This document shows positions 19,427 to 29,047 of a DNA stretch of 64,000 nt, one piece after another (position 1 is the first letter of the stretch; each line of letters opens with the position of its first letter). The DNA is from Nitrosospira briensis. GTDB lineage: Bacteria; Pseudomonadota; Gammaproteobacteria; Burkholderiales; Nitrosomonadaceae. Location of the stretch: contig NZ_FOVJ01000002.1 of NCBI RefSeq assembly GCF_900115125.1, positions 124,001 to 188,000 on the forward strand. Direction: 5' to 3'. A model generated the notes under the pieces. That model was not told the origin of the DNA and ran no database searches. It saw only the letters and a program-made list of their open reading frames with translations. The position numbers and the translations under genes are program-made.

Positions 19427-22039
19427 TCAATAACTGAATGCGGCTTCAACAAGATAGGTGCGTTGCGGGTAGGGATGAAAAACAAACGCCTTGTCATTGT
19501 TCAGATTGGTAATGCCGAACGAGACCCGGCTTTTCAGTCCGTTTTGCAATTTAAACCGGTAGCTGGTTTTGAAGTCCATGAAAAAGAAATCGCTCTGGGA
19601 ACCGAAAACATTGTTCACATGGTCTCTGTTATCGAGATCGTTGAACGAGTCGCTGGTGTAACGGCCGGAAAGCGAGATATCCCATGCGTCGGTAGCGTGG
19701 TAGGTGGTAAAGAAGTTTGCTCGCCAATGTGGTAAACGGATACGTTGCTTGCCAGTCAAATCAAAGTTGGCAGGCGTTCCGGTCGACTCCGTAAAGCTGA
19801 TGACCGGACCCTTGTCCACTTTTGCATTCATCCAGGTGCCATTGAACATAAAATCAAACTTGGAGCCGAGAATACGCCGCTGATCAAAGATAAGTTCAAC
19901 ACCCGTAGTGCTGGTCTCATCAATATTCTGGAACGCGCTCGATGTGAGCACGCCGGAGGCGGTTAACACTTGCTGGATGGCGTCCTTGATATCGTCGCGA
20001 AAAACATTCACCCGAATGTAGCCCTTCGGTAGCGCATATTCAACCATGAAGTTGTGATGTACGCCATTCTCGGGCCTGAGCAGCGCATTTGCCGTAATAA
20101 TGCTGGTCGGGGAGCTGAGCGATTGAAACAATTCAGCAATTACGGGAAATCGATGGGCCCTGCCAAAGGAATAACGTAGTTTCCACGGCCCAGGTTCGTA
20201 GCCGAGGGAAACCTTGGGCGAAAGTGCCGATACGTCGCGATCAGGGACCGATGTACTTCCCACGATGCCATTGCTCGCCGACCACCATTCCTGGCGCGCT
20301 CCCACCGTGATATCCCATGCCGGATAAAACCGGTATGCGGCTTGTGCAAACATTGCCTGAGTCGAAGTGCGGCCGTCATTATTTCGATTAGCCTGCAGTC
20401 CCCCGCGCGTGAGGGTAGCGTAATCAATCAAGGAATACTGGCGGAAGCTCAAATTGTATTGATCGAAATGGTAGCCGCCCAGCAACGATATTTTTTCATA
20501 ACCGAATAATGCCGGAGTACTCAGCTTGAGGTCGGCATTCAGCCAGTTGAATTTCTTGAAATCCTGAAGTTGGCCTGCCCCGGTATTCGCGGGATCATTT
20601 TTATTGAAAAAGGCGGTGGCGCGGATATCTTTGAGAACATCGAAATGACTGATTGTCGTATCGATATTCCAGTTCGGAGTGAGGGCGCCACGTAGCTGCA
20701 GCCCTAGATTCAGCGTCTCGCGCTTGTCCTGGCTGCCTCCAAAACCACGTTGTACGACATCGAAGCGTGTCCCATCCAGAGAAGCGTTACCTGCCGTATC
20801 GCAGCAGGCTGGCGCGGCCCCTCCCCAAAACGGCTGTCCGGTTATGTCGCTTACGTAGTTGCGGGGCCGATTCTGGCTACGTGTACGATCCTCATACGCC
20901 ACTGTAAAAATAGCCTGGACATCCGTAGTGATGTCATAACCGAATTTGCCCTTGAACAGGTGAGTGTGTACTTTCTCCGGCCCGGTATCCCCGTAGATGA
21001 TGCTGGGCGTCCCGCGAGTATCGGGTGTTCGCACGCCACCCGATACCGGAGCGCCACCCGGCACATCGAATAGCCCCGTATTGTCGATGAAATAAGACTG
21101 CGGGTGGCTCTGGGCTTCAAGCCGATTATAGGCCAGGAATACGGTGAACCGGTCCTGAATCCGGTTTCCGTAGGAAACATATTGCCGGTCGCCTATGAAG
21201 GTTCCTTGATCAGGACCATAAAGCTTGTAAGGCTGAATAAAGAGGCTGCTCTCGAAATAGAATTCCTGTTTGCGCGGCATGCGCGTTTTTATATTTACCA
21301 CCCCTCCGATGGAGTTGCCGCTATATTCCGCGGAAAAGGGGCCATAAACAATATCGACAGCATCAATTTCATTCGGGCCCACAAGAGACCAGCGGGGTGC
21401 GCCATTAAAGGAAGCTTGCAGGAAATTATGCAGCGGCAGACCATCTGCATAAACCATATTGCGCGCAGTGGAGAACATGTCTGCGCCGCGAATACCCAGA
21501 ACACCGTTCGGATCTCCGACATAACGCTGGCGGATCTGCAGGCTCGGCTGGTACTTGAGCACCTCTTCCGTGGTCTGCGCGTTCTGAAGCTCGATCTGCG
21601 CCCGATTGACGCGGGTGGAAGGTGATGTGTAATGAGAGTCGCGCTCGACATCGCCCGTAACCACCATTTCCTTGAATACAACCTCTTTGGGCTTATCCTC
21701 TACCGGCTGATCGCTGTTTTTATCCTTATTCTCATCCTTGTTCTGCTCGACTATTTCACTTGGACCTTCTTTTGCCGGAGCAGCCGGGCCCGGACCGGGC
21801 GCTACCGTCCCGGCCTGCGCGATGGCACTTGTATCGTGTACCGATGAGTTTGTTTTGTTCGCGTGCACAGGCGGCTTGCGGACCTCGCCACTCGATCGAG
21901 GTGCTACAGCGACTGGATTGCTCCCGGAGGTAAGTGCGATGGGTTTTCCCGCCAGCGTGTTATTTATTTCTCCCATATCCTCTGCCCCCACGAAAGAGGC
22001 AAAAAGCAGACTCGCCAAGGCGATGGAGATAGATTTCAT
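19427..22039 (-). CDS. TonB-dependent outer-membrane receptor
   Basis: The ATG at 22039 opens a signal peptide (MKSISIALASLLFASFVGA) and gives 870 residues. After a low-complexity Pro/Lys/Asp/Glu-rich N-terminal stretch (about residues 60-115) comes the plug domain, with VVTGDVERDSHYTSPSTRVN and VYGPFSAEYSGNSIGGVVNI. The 22-strand barrel ends in an aromatic residue (TYLVEAAFSY). Such receptors import scarce nutrients, driven by TonB-ExbBD. No SecA-like signalling domain is present. The substrate is unknown. The gene lies about 260 bases downstream of the BNR-repeat gene in the same direction, and the two may be functionally linked. No riboswitch was recognised upstream. Confidence 0.9.
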   Translation of the reverse strand: MKSISIALASLLFASFVGAEDMGEINNTLAGKPIALTSGSNPVAVAPRSSGEVRKPPVHANKTNSSVHDTSAIAQAGTVAPGPGPAAPAKEGPSEIVEQNKDENKDKNSDQPVEDKPKEVVFKEMVVTGDVERDSHYTSPSTRVNRAQIELQNAQTTEEVLKYQPSLQIRQRYVGDPNGVLGIRGADMFSTARNMVYADGLPLHNFLQASFNGAPRWSLVGPNEIDAVDIVYGPFSAEYSGNSIGGVVNIKTRMPRKQEFYFESSLFIQPYKLYGPDQGTFIGDRQYVSYGNRIQDRFTVFLAYNRLEAQSHPQSYFIDNTGLFDVPGGAPVSGGVRTPDTRGTPSIIYGDTGPEKVHTHLFKGKFGYDITTDVQAIFTVAYEDRTRSQNRPRNYVSDITGQPFWGGAAPACCDTAGNASLDGTRFDVVQRGFGGSQDKRETLNLGLQLRGALTPNWNIDTTISHFDVLKDIRATAFFNKNDPANTGAGQLQDFKKFNWLNADLKLSTPALFGYEKISLLGGYHFDQYNLSFRQYSLIDYATLTRGGLQANRNNDGRTSTQAMFAQAAYRFYPAWDITVGARQEWWSASNGIVGSTSVPDRDVSALSPKVSLGYEPGPWKLRYSFGRAHRFPVIAELFQSLSSPTSIITANALLRPENGVHHNFMVEYALPKGYIRVNVFRDDIKDAIQQVLTASGVLTSSAFQNIDETSTTGVELIFDQRRILGSKFDFMFNGTWMNAKVDKGPVISFTESTGTPANFDLTGKQRIRLPHWRANFFTTYHATDAWDISLSGRYTSDSFNDLDNRDHVNNVFGSQSDFFFMDFKTSYRFKLQNGLKSRVSFGITNLNNDKAFVFHPYPQRTYLVEAAFSY

Positions 22040-22296
22040 GGATGTTTTCCTCGCCTGTTTTCTTATGACAACCAGCTTATCGCTGCTGTTCACATTACGC
22101 ATTTCACGTATTTACTTATCAAATCTCCGGGATTGCGGAGCAGATGACGGCGTCAGCAGAGCCAACAGCCTCTTGCGTGAGTCCTGCCAGGCGACAAGTG
22201 AGCTTGCGGCGAGCGTGCGAGGGAAGATGCCAAGTGCGCCCCTTTATGATTTTCCCTCGCGCGATCTTGTGGCCGGTTACCTGTTTATAAACTTGT

Positions 22297-23508
22297 TCAA
22301 CGGCGTCTGGCTGTAATTCGTTCAACGGGAAAAATACGCAAGCCTTCCTTTGCTGTGTTCCAGGCTATCAGTACTTTTTTATTGTCAATCAATGGCACGG
22401 GGTAGTCGGTCGCGCCAGCGGACACCATTACCTGCGTTGGTTCGCTCCAGGACTCACCGCCATTAATGGAGTACATCATCTGCGCGGAATAGGACTGTCC
22501 GTCAAATTCTCGCCAGGTAATGAGAACGAGTTTATCCGCTACAGCAACACCTGCATGGTTAGCCTGCGCTGCGGGATTGCCTATAGGCATGGGCCGGGAT
22601 TCCCAATTTCCATCGATGTTTTTGTAGAACAGCCCCTGACGGGCGGAGCCGTTGGTAAACCATGCCATATGCAATTTACCCCAACGGTCGGCTGCAATGC
22701 TTGCGCCATTGTGGGGGCACGCGTCAATTTGCCAATTGTCACGCGTCACCCGCCTTACGCCCCCTTTATCGAGGTTTGCCATGGCAAAATCACGGGTGTT
22801 GATATCAAAGATATTACGCCAGACAACAATCGGGCCATCCTTTGTCCAGGTCAGCGCCGTCCGGCAACATTCGCAGGTATGCGCCTGAAAGCTGCGATTG
22901 CGGCCGAAGTTGGCGCCATTATCGAAGGACTGCGCCGTATAGAGTGATACGCCGGAAAAAACTTCGCCTCTTTCCTTCGTGGCGTCCCGATCGCGCGCGT
23001 CGAGCCATGCGACTACTACCCTGCCGTCACCGTCGATCGCCAACGAATCAAAGCGGTGACTGGTTAGACGATCGTCATCATTCAGCGTAACAGGTTTGGA
23101 AAAAGTTCGGCCTGAATCTATCGACCGTGCGAAGCGGATGTTGCCAGCATATTTCTGCGGCAGGGAATGTGTCCAGGATAGAAGCACGGTACCGTCCTGT
23201 GCAACTGCAATCTTCGGACGGCTCTCCCCGTCAGCCGATATGTTTTCCGGTTCGGGTGTGACAAGCACGGGATTGGAAAAATTTTTTCCGTCGTCTTCCG
23301 ACCAGGAAACCAGCAATTGCTGGTCTTCAACTCTTGCCAACCATAATCGTCCGCTCCCATCCAGCGTTACCCCCACTGCAAGCGTAGACTTGGCGGCCCT
23401 GGACGAGGTGGGCATCGAGTGGCCCGGTTCTTCTCCGGCAGAAACTTGCTGGCTCGCAAGCGCGGCAGCGGCAAAGCTCATCAGGAAAACGGCTGTGATA
23501 CGAAGCAT
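22297..23508 (-). CDS. Secreted BNR-repeat (sialidase-fold) protein with CxCC motif
   Basis: Several in-frame ATGs exist. The one at 23508 has a GAGAGAG site at good distance and gives a clean signal peptide (MLRITAVFLMSFAAAALAS), 403 residues in all. At least four Asp-box/BNR repeats are visible: SWSEDDGKNFSNP, ARSIDSGRTFSKP, AQSFDNGANFGRN and MYSINGGESWSEP. They indicate a six-bladed beta-propeller. The sialidase Arg triad and catalytic Tyr/Glu could not be assigned, so true sialidase activity is doubtful. A HTCECCRTAL motif (Cys 212, 214, 215) and a later DACPHNG could bind a metal or form disulphides. The pairing with a TonB receptor suggests a role in binding or delivering a nutrient. 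Confidence 0.75.
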   Translation of the reverse strand: MLRITAVFLMSFAAAALASQQVSAGEEPGHSMPTSSRAAKSTLAVGVTLDGSGRLWLARVEDQQLLVSWSEDDGKNFSNPVLVTPEPENISADGESRPKIAVAQDGTVLLSWTHSLPQKYAGNIRFARSIDSGRTFSKPVTLNDDDRLTSHRFDSLAIDGDGRVVVAWLDARDRDATKERGEVFSGVSLYTAQSFDNGANFGRNRSFQAHTCECCRTALTWTKDGPIVVWRNIFDINTRDFAMANLDKGGVRRVTRDNWQIDACPHNGASIAADRWGKLHMAWFTNGSARQGLFYKNIDGNWESRPMPIGNPAAQANHAGVAVADKLVLITWREFDGQSYSAQMMYSINGGESWSEPTQVMVSAGATDYPVPLIDNKKVLIAWNTAKEGLRIFPVERITARRR

Positions 23509-23811
23509 CTGGCGCATCTCTCTCTCCATCACAATACCGGATCGAGGATAGCCCATTTCCAGAAGCATGTGAATGTGGCAAATTGTCGCACCTGCCTCGC
23601 CGGGTTTTCTTGAATTCCGAAGCAGGTGATATGATAGGAGCATTACACCGGACGAACTATTTCGGCAAGCATTTTTTTTCGAACAAACCCAATGGCACGC
23701 ATGGCCTACGGATGAATCAGGGTGCAAAGAGAAAATAAGGGGAATCGGTTCGGGAAACCGCACGTTCGGCGGGATATCCGCCAACCTCATACCGCCGGAT
23801 CAACTTGCGGA
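23509..23811. other. Intergenic region upstream of the BNR-repeat gene
   Basis: This 303-base gap lies between the end of the symporter gene and the BNR-repeat gene, both on the minus strand. It contains a short hairpin near 23775-23790 (GGCGGGATATCCGCC) without a T-run, which may end the symporter transcript. No gene was recognised. Confidence 0.45.
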
Positions 23812-25056
23812 TTACCCATCATGGTCACCCCTTACCCACTTTTGCACCACCAGGCTGCCCACCATGTCGCCCTCGACATTGACTGCGGTGCGGAATGTGT
23901 CCAGCAGGCGATCGATAGGCAGCAGGATGGCGATACCTTCTGCGGGCAATCCCACCGACTGAAGCACCAGCACCATGGTTACCATTCCGGCGCTGGGAAT
24001 GCCCGGCGCCCCCATCGCGGCAAGCATGGCGGTCAAAAACACGATCATCTGCTGTATGAGGTTGAGTTCTATACCCGCGAGGTTAGCAATAAACAACGCG
24101 GCAACCGCCTCGTACAGCGCCGTGCCATCCATGTTGAGCGTAGCGCCCAGCGGCAGGACAAAGCCGGCAATATCGCGTTTGACATGCAGATGCTGTTCGA
24201 CACAACGCAAGGTGACCGGCAAAGTGGCAGAACTCGAACTGGTGGCAAAAGCAGTTATCAGCGCTTCACGCCCACCGCGCCAGAATTTGAACGGGGTCAT
24301 GCCCGTAACCAGATAAAGAATGAGTGGCAGTACCACTATGCCATGCAGCAGTGTCGTCCCCACCACCACGGCGATAAATTGGACCAAGGTCGTTAGCAAA
24401 GCCGGATCCTGTGTAGCGGCCAACTTCATCAGCAGGGCCATGATTCCCAGCGGAGCCAACCGCATGATCCAGCCGACCAGCATCAGCATCAGCTCCAGAA
24501 ACTCCTGTAACAGAACGAGAATATTGGCGTAGCGCTCGCCACCCACAACCAGGGCAATTCCAAGCAATAGCGCGAAAACCACTACCGCAAGCACGTCGCC
24601 TTGCGCAAGCGCCTTTATCGGATTCTGAAACAGCGAGTGGAGCAGATGCGAAAAGAACTCGGACAGCGGCATTTCCCGCGCCCGAAACCCCTGCATGGCA
24701 TCCTGAAACATGGCGAGCTGCAGTCCTTCCCCCGGCCGGACAAGATTGGCGGCAGTCAGCCCCAGCATAATGGCCAGTACCATGGAAAATATGAAAAAGC
24801 CCAGCGTTGCTTTCCATACCTTGTGCATCTGCCGATGCGCGCGCAAATTTGCAACGCCCACTGCGATGGAAGTAAAAACCAGCGGGATGAGCACCATTTT
24901 CAGCAAATCAATAAACAACGTTCCGGTAAGCTCAGCGAAATATAGCCCAGCCTGGGCGACGGCTGATTCCTTTCCCAGGAGGGGCAACGCCAGACCCAGC
25001 AGTAGACCGGCCAGCACACCGTATAGAATTTGCGTATTAAGCGAGATTTTTTTCAT
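23812..25056 (-). CDS. Dicarboxylate/amino acid:cation symporter (DAACS family)
   Basis: This 414-residue inner-membrane carrier is of the GltP/DctA type, importing glutamate/aspartate or C4-dicarboxylates with H+ or Na+. Family signatures are the serine-rich ATSSSSATLPVTL re-entrant loop and GATLNMDGTALYEAV, which holds the ion- and substrate-binding residues. Eight or so hydrophobic helices are visible. Substrate specificity cannot be set from these motifs alone. The start is the ATG giving MKKISLNTQILYGVLAG. It is transcribed alone, divergent from the polysaccharide genes. Confidence 0.92.
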   Translation of the reverse strand: MKKISLNTQILYGVLAGLLLGLALPLLGKESAVAQAGLYFAELTGTLFIDLLKMVLIPLVFTSIAVGVANLRAHRQMHKVWKATLGFFIFSMVLAIMLGLTAANLVRPGEGLQLAMFQDAMQGFRAREMPLSEFFSHLLHSLFQNPIKALAQGDVLAVVVFALLLGIALVVGGERYANILVLLQEFLELMLMLVGWIMRLAPLGIMALLMKLAATQDPALLTTLVQFIAVVVGTTLLHGIVVLPLILYLVTGMTPFKFWRGGREALITAFATSSSSATLPVTLRCVEQHLHVKRDIAGFVLPLGATLNMDGTALYEAVAALFIANLAGIELNLIQQMIVFLTAMLAAMGAPGIPSAGMVTMVLVLQSVGLPAEGIAILLPIDRLLDTFRTAVNVEGDMVGSLVVQKWVRGDHDG

Positions 25057-25375
25057 CAGCAGCTTCTTTGTGAAGTATTTTTTTTGCCGTGCCTGGAGAA
25101 ATATTATCGCAGCGATGATTGATCAGGCATTGAAGACTTGCGCCACGTGAAAAAGGAATAACCGTCGGCGAGCAACAATATCAGATTCCCCGCGTGAAAA
25201 GCCGGGGGTACGCAACCTCGAGCGAGGCCCGCGCAGCGGATGCCAATTACGAATTTTCCGGACAGCGCTATCGGCAGCGCTTCGCCAGCAAGCGGCATTG
25301 CAATCATTTTATGATAGCGGCATCACACCTGCGGATATCGCCCCATGGTACTCTCCGCAGTTATAATTCATCATC
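25057..25375. other. Intergenic region between divergent symporter and glycosyltransferase genes
   Basis: This 319-base gap presumably carries both promoters. It has a CAGC/GCTG-rich and a poly-A/T stretch close to the symporter start. No convincing gene, RNA motif or repeat was seen. Confidence 0.45.
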
Positions 25376-26368
25376 GTGATTACCGGCATGGCGTTTTCGC
25401 CTTTTATAGCACCATTTACAGCGTTTATCGCGGCATTCGTCCTGATCCAGTATTTGATCAAGGGTGAAACCCTCAAGGTACTGGATCATCCCAACCCCCG
25501 ATCCCTTCATAGCAAGGCTATCCCCAGAACGGGAGGATTGGGCATGATGTCGAGCATCCTGTTTTCATGGGCATTTCTACCCGACGCCCTGCCGCTGTCG
25601 GTATGGGCAGGCGTGATGCTCCTGGTGGCGATATCTTTCGCGGATGATGTTTTTGATTTACCCGTTTGGTTAAGGTTACTGATACATGGTGGCGTCGCGC
25701 TCTGGTTCCCGTTAACGATGCTCTCCGGTGCGCATGGCTGGATTACCGCGGCCTTGGCGGCGATTGCGATAACCTGGGTCCTCAATCTTTATAATTTCAT
25801 GGATGGCTCGGACGGACTGGCGGGCGGCATGACTTTTTTTGGTTTCAGTTCTTACGGGATAGCCGCCTGGTTGGGCGGTAATGAGGCATTCGCCATTATT
25901 AATTTCTGCGTGGCTGCCGCCGCTGCTGCTTTTCTGGTTTTCAACTTTCATCCGGCACGCATCTTCATGGGCGATGCCGGCGCAATTCCACTGGGATTTC
26001 TGGCCGCGATACTGGGCATGATGGGCTGGAAGAATGGTATTTGGCCGTTATGGTTGCCGCTACTCGTATTTTTTCCGTTTATTGCCGATGCCTCCGTTAC
26101 TCTCGCAAGACGTGGCCTGCGTGGTGAAAAAGTGTGGCAGGCGCATCGCGAGCATTACTACCAGCGCATGGTGCAAAGCGGTTTTGGCCATCGCAATACC
26201 GCGCTACTCGGTTATCTTCTCATGCTGGCGGCCGGCGCCAGCGCAATCTGGGCAATGCGACAGGATATTGCGGTTCAGCTTGGGGTTGGCATCGCATGGT
26301 GTGCAATTTATCTTGCTATGATGCGCGTCTTTGACCGGTATTGGGAACGCCGTTCCGACGGCCGATAG
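25376..26368 (+). CDS. WecA/MraY-family undecaprenyl-phosphate sugar-1-phosphate transferase
   Basis: This 330-residue polytopic enzyme transfers a HexNAc-1-phosphate from a UDP-sugar to undecaprenyl phosphate, the first lipid-linked step of O-antigen or exopolysaccharide synthesis. Visible motifs are FADDVFDLPVWLRL (catalytic DD region), NLYNFMDGSDGLAGG, FMGDAGAIPLGF and the cytosolic HREHYYQRM loop that sets sugar specificity. It resembles WbpL/TagO-type members. The start is a GTG, with a second in-frame ATG four codons on. The next gene starts 2 bases after its stop, so the two form an operon. Confidence 0.9.
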   Translation: MITGMAFSPFIAPFTAFIAAFVLIQYLIKGETLKVLDHPNPRSLHSKAIPRTGGLGMMSSILFSWAFLPDALPLSVWAGVMLLVAISFADDVFDLPVWLRLLIHGGVALWFPLTMLSGAHGWITAALAAIAITWVLNLYNFMDGSDGLAGGMTFFGFSSYGIAAWLGGNEAFAIINFCVAAAAAAFLVFNFHPARIFMGDAGAIPLGFLAAILGMMGWKNGIWPLWLPLLVFFPFIADASVTLARRGLRGEKVWQAHREHYYQRMVQSGFGHRNTALLGYLLMLAAGASAIWAMRQDIAVQLGVGIAWCAIYLAMMRVFDRYWERRSDGR

Positions 26369-26369
26369 A

Positions 26370-28367
26370 ATGCCCCTACGAAAACCCAACATACGCACAG
26401 TAATCGCCTTCGTTCACGATCTCGCCGCGGCAGCCGCCGCCTGGTGGCTCGCCTATTCGTTCCGATTCAATTTTGAGATACCTTCCCCGTATCTGGCGTC
26501 ATTGCAAGAAATTCTGCCTTGGACAGTCATGTTGCATGCCGCAGCGTTTATGTGGTTTGGCCTGTATCGCGGACTTTGGCATTACGCCAGCCTGCCCGAC
26601 CTACGGCGTATCCTGATCGCGGTACTGGCGTCGGCGGCGGCAGTGCCGCTTGCGTTATTCATGCTGCAAATACACACCGGCGTGCCGCGGACCGTGCTGC
26701 TGCTGGCTCCCATTCTCTTGCTGTTTATCATGGGAGGCAGCCGCCTTGCTTACAGGTTATGGAAAGAGCATCGACTCTACGGGCAAAAAAAGCTGGAAAG
26801 CAACCTCGTCCTGGTGCTGGGAGCGGGCGACGCCGCCGTCGGTCTCGTGAAAGAGCTTGCGCGCAGCGTGCAATGGCAAGTGGTGGGATTACTGGATGAC
26901 GACCCCGCAAAACTTGGCCTCATGCTGCATGGTTTCAAAGTGCTGGGGCGGATCAATGAGCTGCCTGTTGTAGCAAAAGAACTGGGCGTTGCTCATGCCA
27001 TTATCGCCATGACCTCTACCGTCTCTGACCGCCGAAAATCCCACCGCCCTCAACTCGACCGCCGCCGGGCGGGCCGTCTTATCCGTGACCGCCGCCGGGC
27101 GCTGCAGATGTGCGCAGCCGCGGGGGTAAAGGCATTGATCGTCCCTTCGTACGATGACTTGATCAGCGGGAAAATCACCGTATCGCAAATCCGCACTGTA
27201 GAGCCGGAAGATCTGTTGGGCCGAGATCCCGTGATACTGGATAACGACGGTTTGCATGACCTGTTAACGGGAAAAACCATCTTGATCACCGGGGCTGGCG
27301 GCTCAATCGGGTCGGAATTATGCCGGCAAATTGCCAGATTCGGGCCGGGGCGGCTGGTGCTGTTCGAACTGAACGAATTCGCGCTCTATAGCGTCGAGCA
27401 GGAATTCCTAGCCAAATTTCCGGAAATACCAATGGCTTTCACAATAGGCGATATCAAGAACCAGGCGCGGCTGGCCCAGGTATTTTCGCAATACCGGCCC
27501 GCGGTCGTATTTCATGCCGCCGCTTACAAACACGTGCCGCTGATGGAGCAGGAGAATGCCTGGCAAGCGATATTGAACAACGTTTTTGGCACTTATGTCC
27601 TGGCGCGGACCGCGCTTGCGTACGGGGTCGAGAAATTTGTATTGATCTCGACCGATAAAGCGGTAAATCCTACAAATGTGATGGGCGCAAGCAAGCGGCT
27701 GGCGGAAATGGTTTGCCAGGCATTGCAACCGGTCATCTCCAGCTTTGGAGACCAGGCCGGGAATACCGGTCCAACTGCTAAAATACAGAAACCGGGTTTT
27801 GTAATGGTTCGTTTCGGCAACGTACTGGGTAGTGCCGGAAGCGTTATTCCGAAGTTCCGGGAACAGATCGAAAAGGGTGGCCCCATCACCGTCACTCATT
27901 CTGAAATCACGCGATATTTCATGTCCATCCCTGAAGCTGCGCAACTGGTTCTGCAAGCCGGATTGATGGGAGGAAAAAACGGGGGGGGAGAAATTTTTGT
28001 GCTGGATATGGGTGAACCAGTGAAAATAGCCGACCTTGCGCGAGACCTTATTCGTCTCTCAGGCCTGAGCGAGGACGAAATCCAGATCGTTTACAACGGG
28101 TTGCGTCCCGGAGAGAAACTATACGAAGAATTATTGGCGGACGACGAGAACACCTTACCTACACCTCACCCCAAATTACGTATCGCCCAGTCCCGTCAGG
28201 TAGATAAAAAATGGCTGGAGAATCTGCTTGCATGGCTCTATGCACACCCGGTACTGAGCGATGAGGAGGTAAAACGGGATTTGACAAAATGGGTTCCGGA
28301 ATACTCAAACCGGGGTCGATGCAATGATTCCCACGACTCCCCTGTTTCATATCTTGATTGCCGGTAA
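26370..28367 (+). CDS. Membrane-anchored nucleotide-sugar 4,6-dehydratase/epimerase (FlaA1/CapD/WbpM family)
   Basis: The ATG directly after the upstream stop gives 665 residues, the usual size for full-length WbpM-like proteins. Four N-terminal membrane helices (about 1-130) are followed by a CoA-binding/Rossmann-like domain (about 145-270). The SDR catalytic domain has GAGGSIGSELCRQIARFGPG. Its active site reads STDKAVNPTNVMGASKR, where Met replaces the usual Tyr, as is normal for the FlaA1/WbpM subgroup. These enzymes convert UDP-GlcNAc to a 4-keto-6-deoxy sugar for surface glycans. An extra Arg-rich stretch encoded by a 30-bp repeat sits in the middle domain. The tail after WVPEYSN is unusual and Cys-containing. 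Confidence 0.88.
   Translation: MPLRKPNIRTVIAFVHDLAAAAAAWWLAYSFRFNFEIPSPYLASLQEILPWTVMLHAAAFMWFGLYRGLWHYASLPDLRRILIAVLASAAAVPLALFMLQIHTGVPRTVLLLAPILLLFIMGGSRLAYRLWKEHRLYGQKKLESNLVLVLGAGDAAVGLVKELARSVQWQVVGLLDDDPAKLGLMLHGFKVLGRINELPVVAKELGVAHAIIAMTSTVSDRRKSHRPQLDRRRAGRLIRDRRRALQMCAAAGVKALIVPSYDDLISGKITVSQIRTVEPEDLLGRDPVILDNDGLHDLLTGKTILITGAGGSIGSELCRQIARFGPGRLVLFELNEFALYSVEQEFLAKFPEIPMAFTIGDIKNQARLAQVFSQYRPAVVFHAAAYKHVPLMEQENAWQAILNNVFGTYVLARTALAYGVEKFVLISTDKAVNPTNVMGASKRLAEMVCQALQPVISSFGDQAGNTGPTAKIQKPGFVMVRFGNVLGSAGSVIPKFREQIEKGGPITVTHSEITRYFMSIPEAAQLVLQAGLMGGKNGGGEIFVLDMGEPVKIADLARDLIRLSGLSEDEIQIVYNGLRPGEKLYEELLADDENTLPTPHPKLRIAQSRQVDKKWLENLLAWLYAHPVLSDEEVKRDLTKWVPEYSNRGRCNDSHDSPVSYLDCR
27027..27116 (+). 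repeat. In-frame 30-bp tandem repeat within the FlaA1-like gene
   Basis: GACCGCCG recurs at exact 30-base spacing at 27027, 27057 and 27087. The second and third units share GACCGCCGCCGGGCG. Each unit is 10 codons, so the frame is kept, and the units translate as DRRKSHRPQL, DRRRAGRLIR and DRRRALQMCA. Relatives normally have a short linker here before the AGVKALIVPSYDDL segment. Confidence 0.85.
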
Positions 28368-29047
28368 TATTGATTTCCTTGCCGCTTCATAGTCGAACCG
28401 CTTCATAGTCGAACCACACTCATTTCCTTATCTAACCGGTCATGAATATTGGAGGCCGTCCAGCGATCCGCACTCGTCAGCTTCGCCAGTTCTTCCCCAC
28501 GTAGGAGCGCTGGCACTACTGGACGGGCACGAACTGACCAGGCGTGTACAGTCGCCCTACGACCTCTGCCTGCTTGTCGGGGCCGAAGAAGTCGCGAGTC
28601 TTTGGCTGCGTCTGAGGTGAAAGCCTTAGGCTTCTGGATTAAGCGAAGCTTTCGAGTCGTGATAAAACAAGTACCAAAAGTAGCCGTTCCGCCCTCCTTT
28701 TTACAGTTGATAAAATATGTTATCAACTGTAGATGGCCAGAGAAAAACTTCCTCTTCATCACAATGAAAAAGACCACCATGCCGAAAATCAACAGCTGAT
28801 ACCGCAGGGGAAAATCTAAATAATATCCTTTCGGCCTAATAGAAACCGGGATTAGCTCCAATTCTGCTTTCGTGGATAATTTTTTCCCGTACCCATCTTT
28901 CGCTTCCTCTCTGTAGTCGTTCCCGCCTCCCCGCTAGACACAGGTGTGCCGGCAGCTGGTTTTAAGTCGAGCATTTCCCTCGAGGGGCGCCTTGATTCAG
29001 ATAGCGCCGGATTGGATAGTCTCGCTGCATCTGCTATTTCTCTCTTC
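28368..29047. other. Gene-poor stretch after the polysaccharide operon
   Basis: This 680-base stretch contains no frame that looks like a real protein. Near the start, CATAGTCGAACC is directly repeated (about 28389-28412). The part at about 28480-28620 is GC-rich and could be decayed coding sequence on the minus strand, but no family was recognised. A perfect inverted repeat lies at 28703-28730. The last 200 bases lie just after the downstream end of the lipoprotein gene. Confidence 0.4.
28703..28730. repeat. Perfect 10-bp inverted repeat with 8-base spacer
   Basis: ACAGTTGATA and TATCAACTGT flank AAATATGT. The AT-rich spacer and full dyad symmetry would suit a dimeric regulator's operator, while the lack of a GC stem or T-run argues against an intrinsic terminator. 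No clear gene starts next to it. Confidence 0.6.

Noticed and set aside
22119-22325. 68-codon frame between the BNR-repeat and TonB receptor genes
   Set aside because: No ribosome site or family resemblance, and it overlaps the end of the BNR gene. Treated as intergenic.
28403-28861. 152-codon frame on the minus strand starting with TTG
   Set aside because: Weak start, no ribosome site, mixed composition (hydrophobic start, Arg-rich end) and no recognisable family. Probably chance or decayed sequence.
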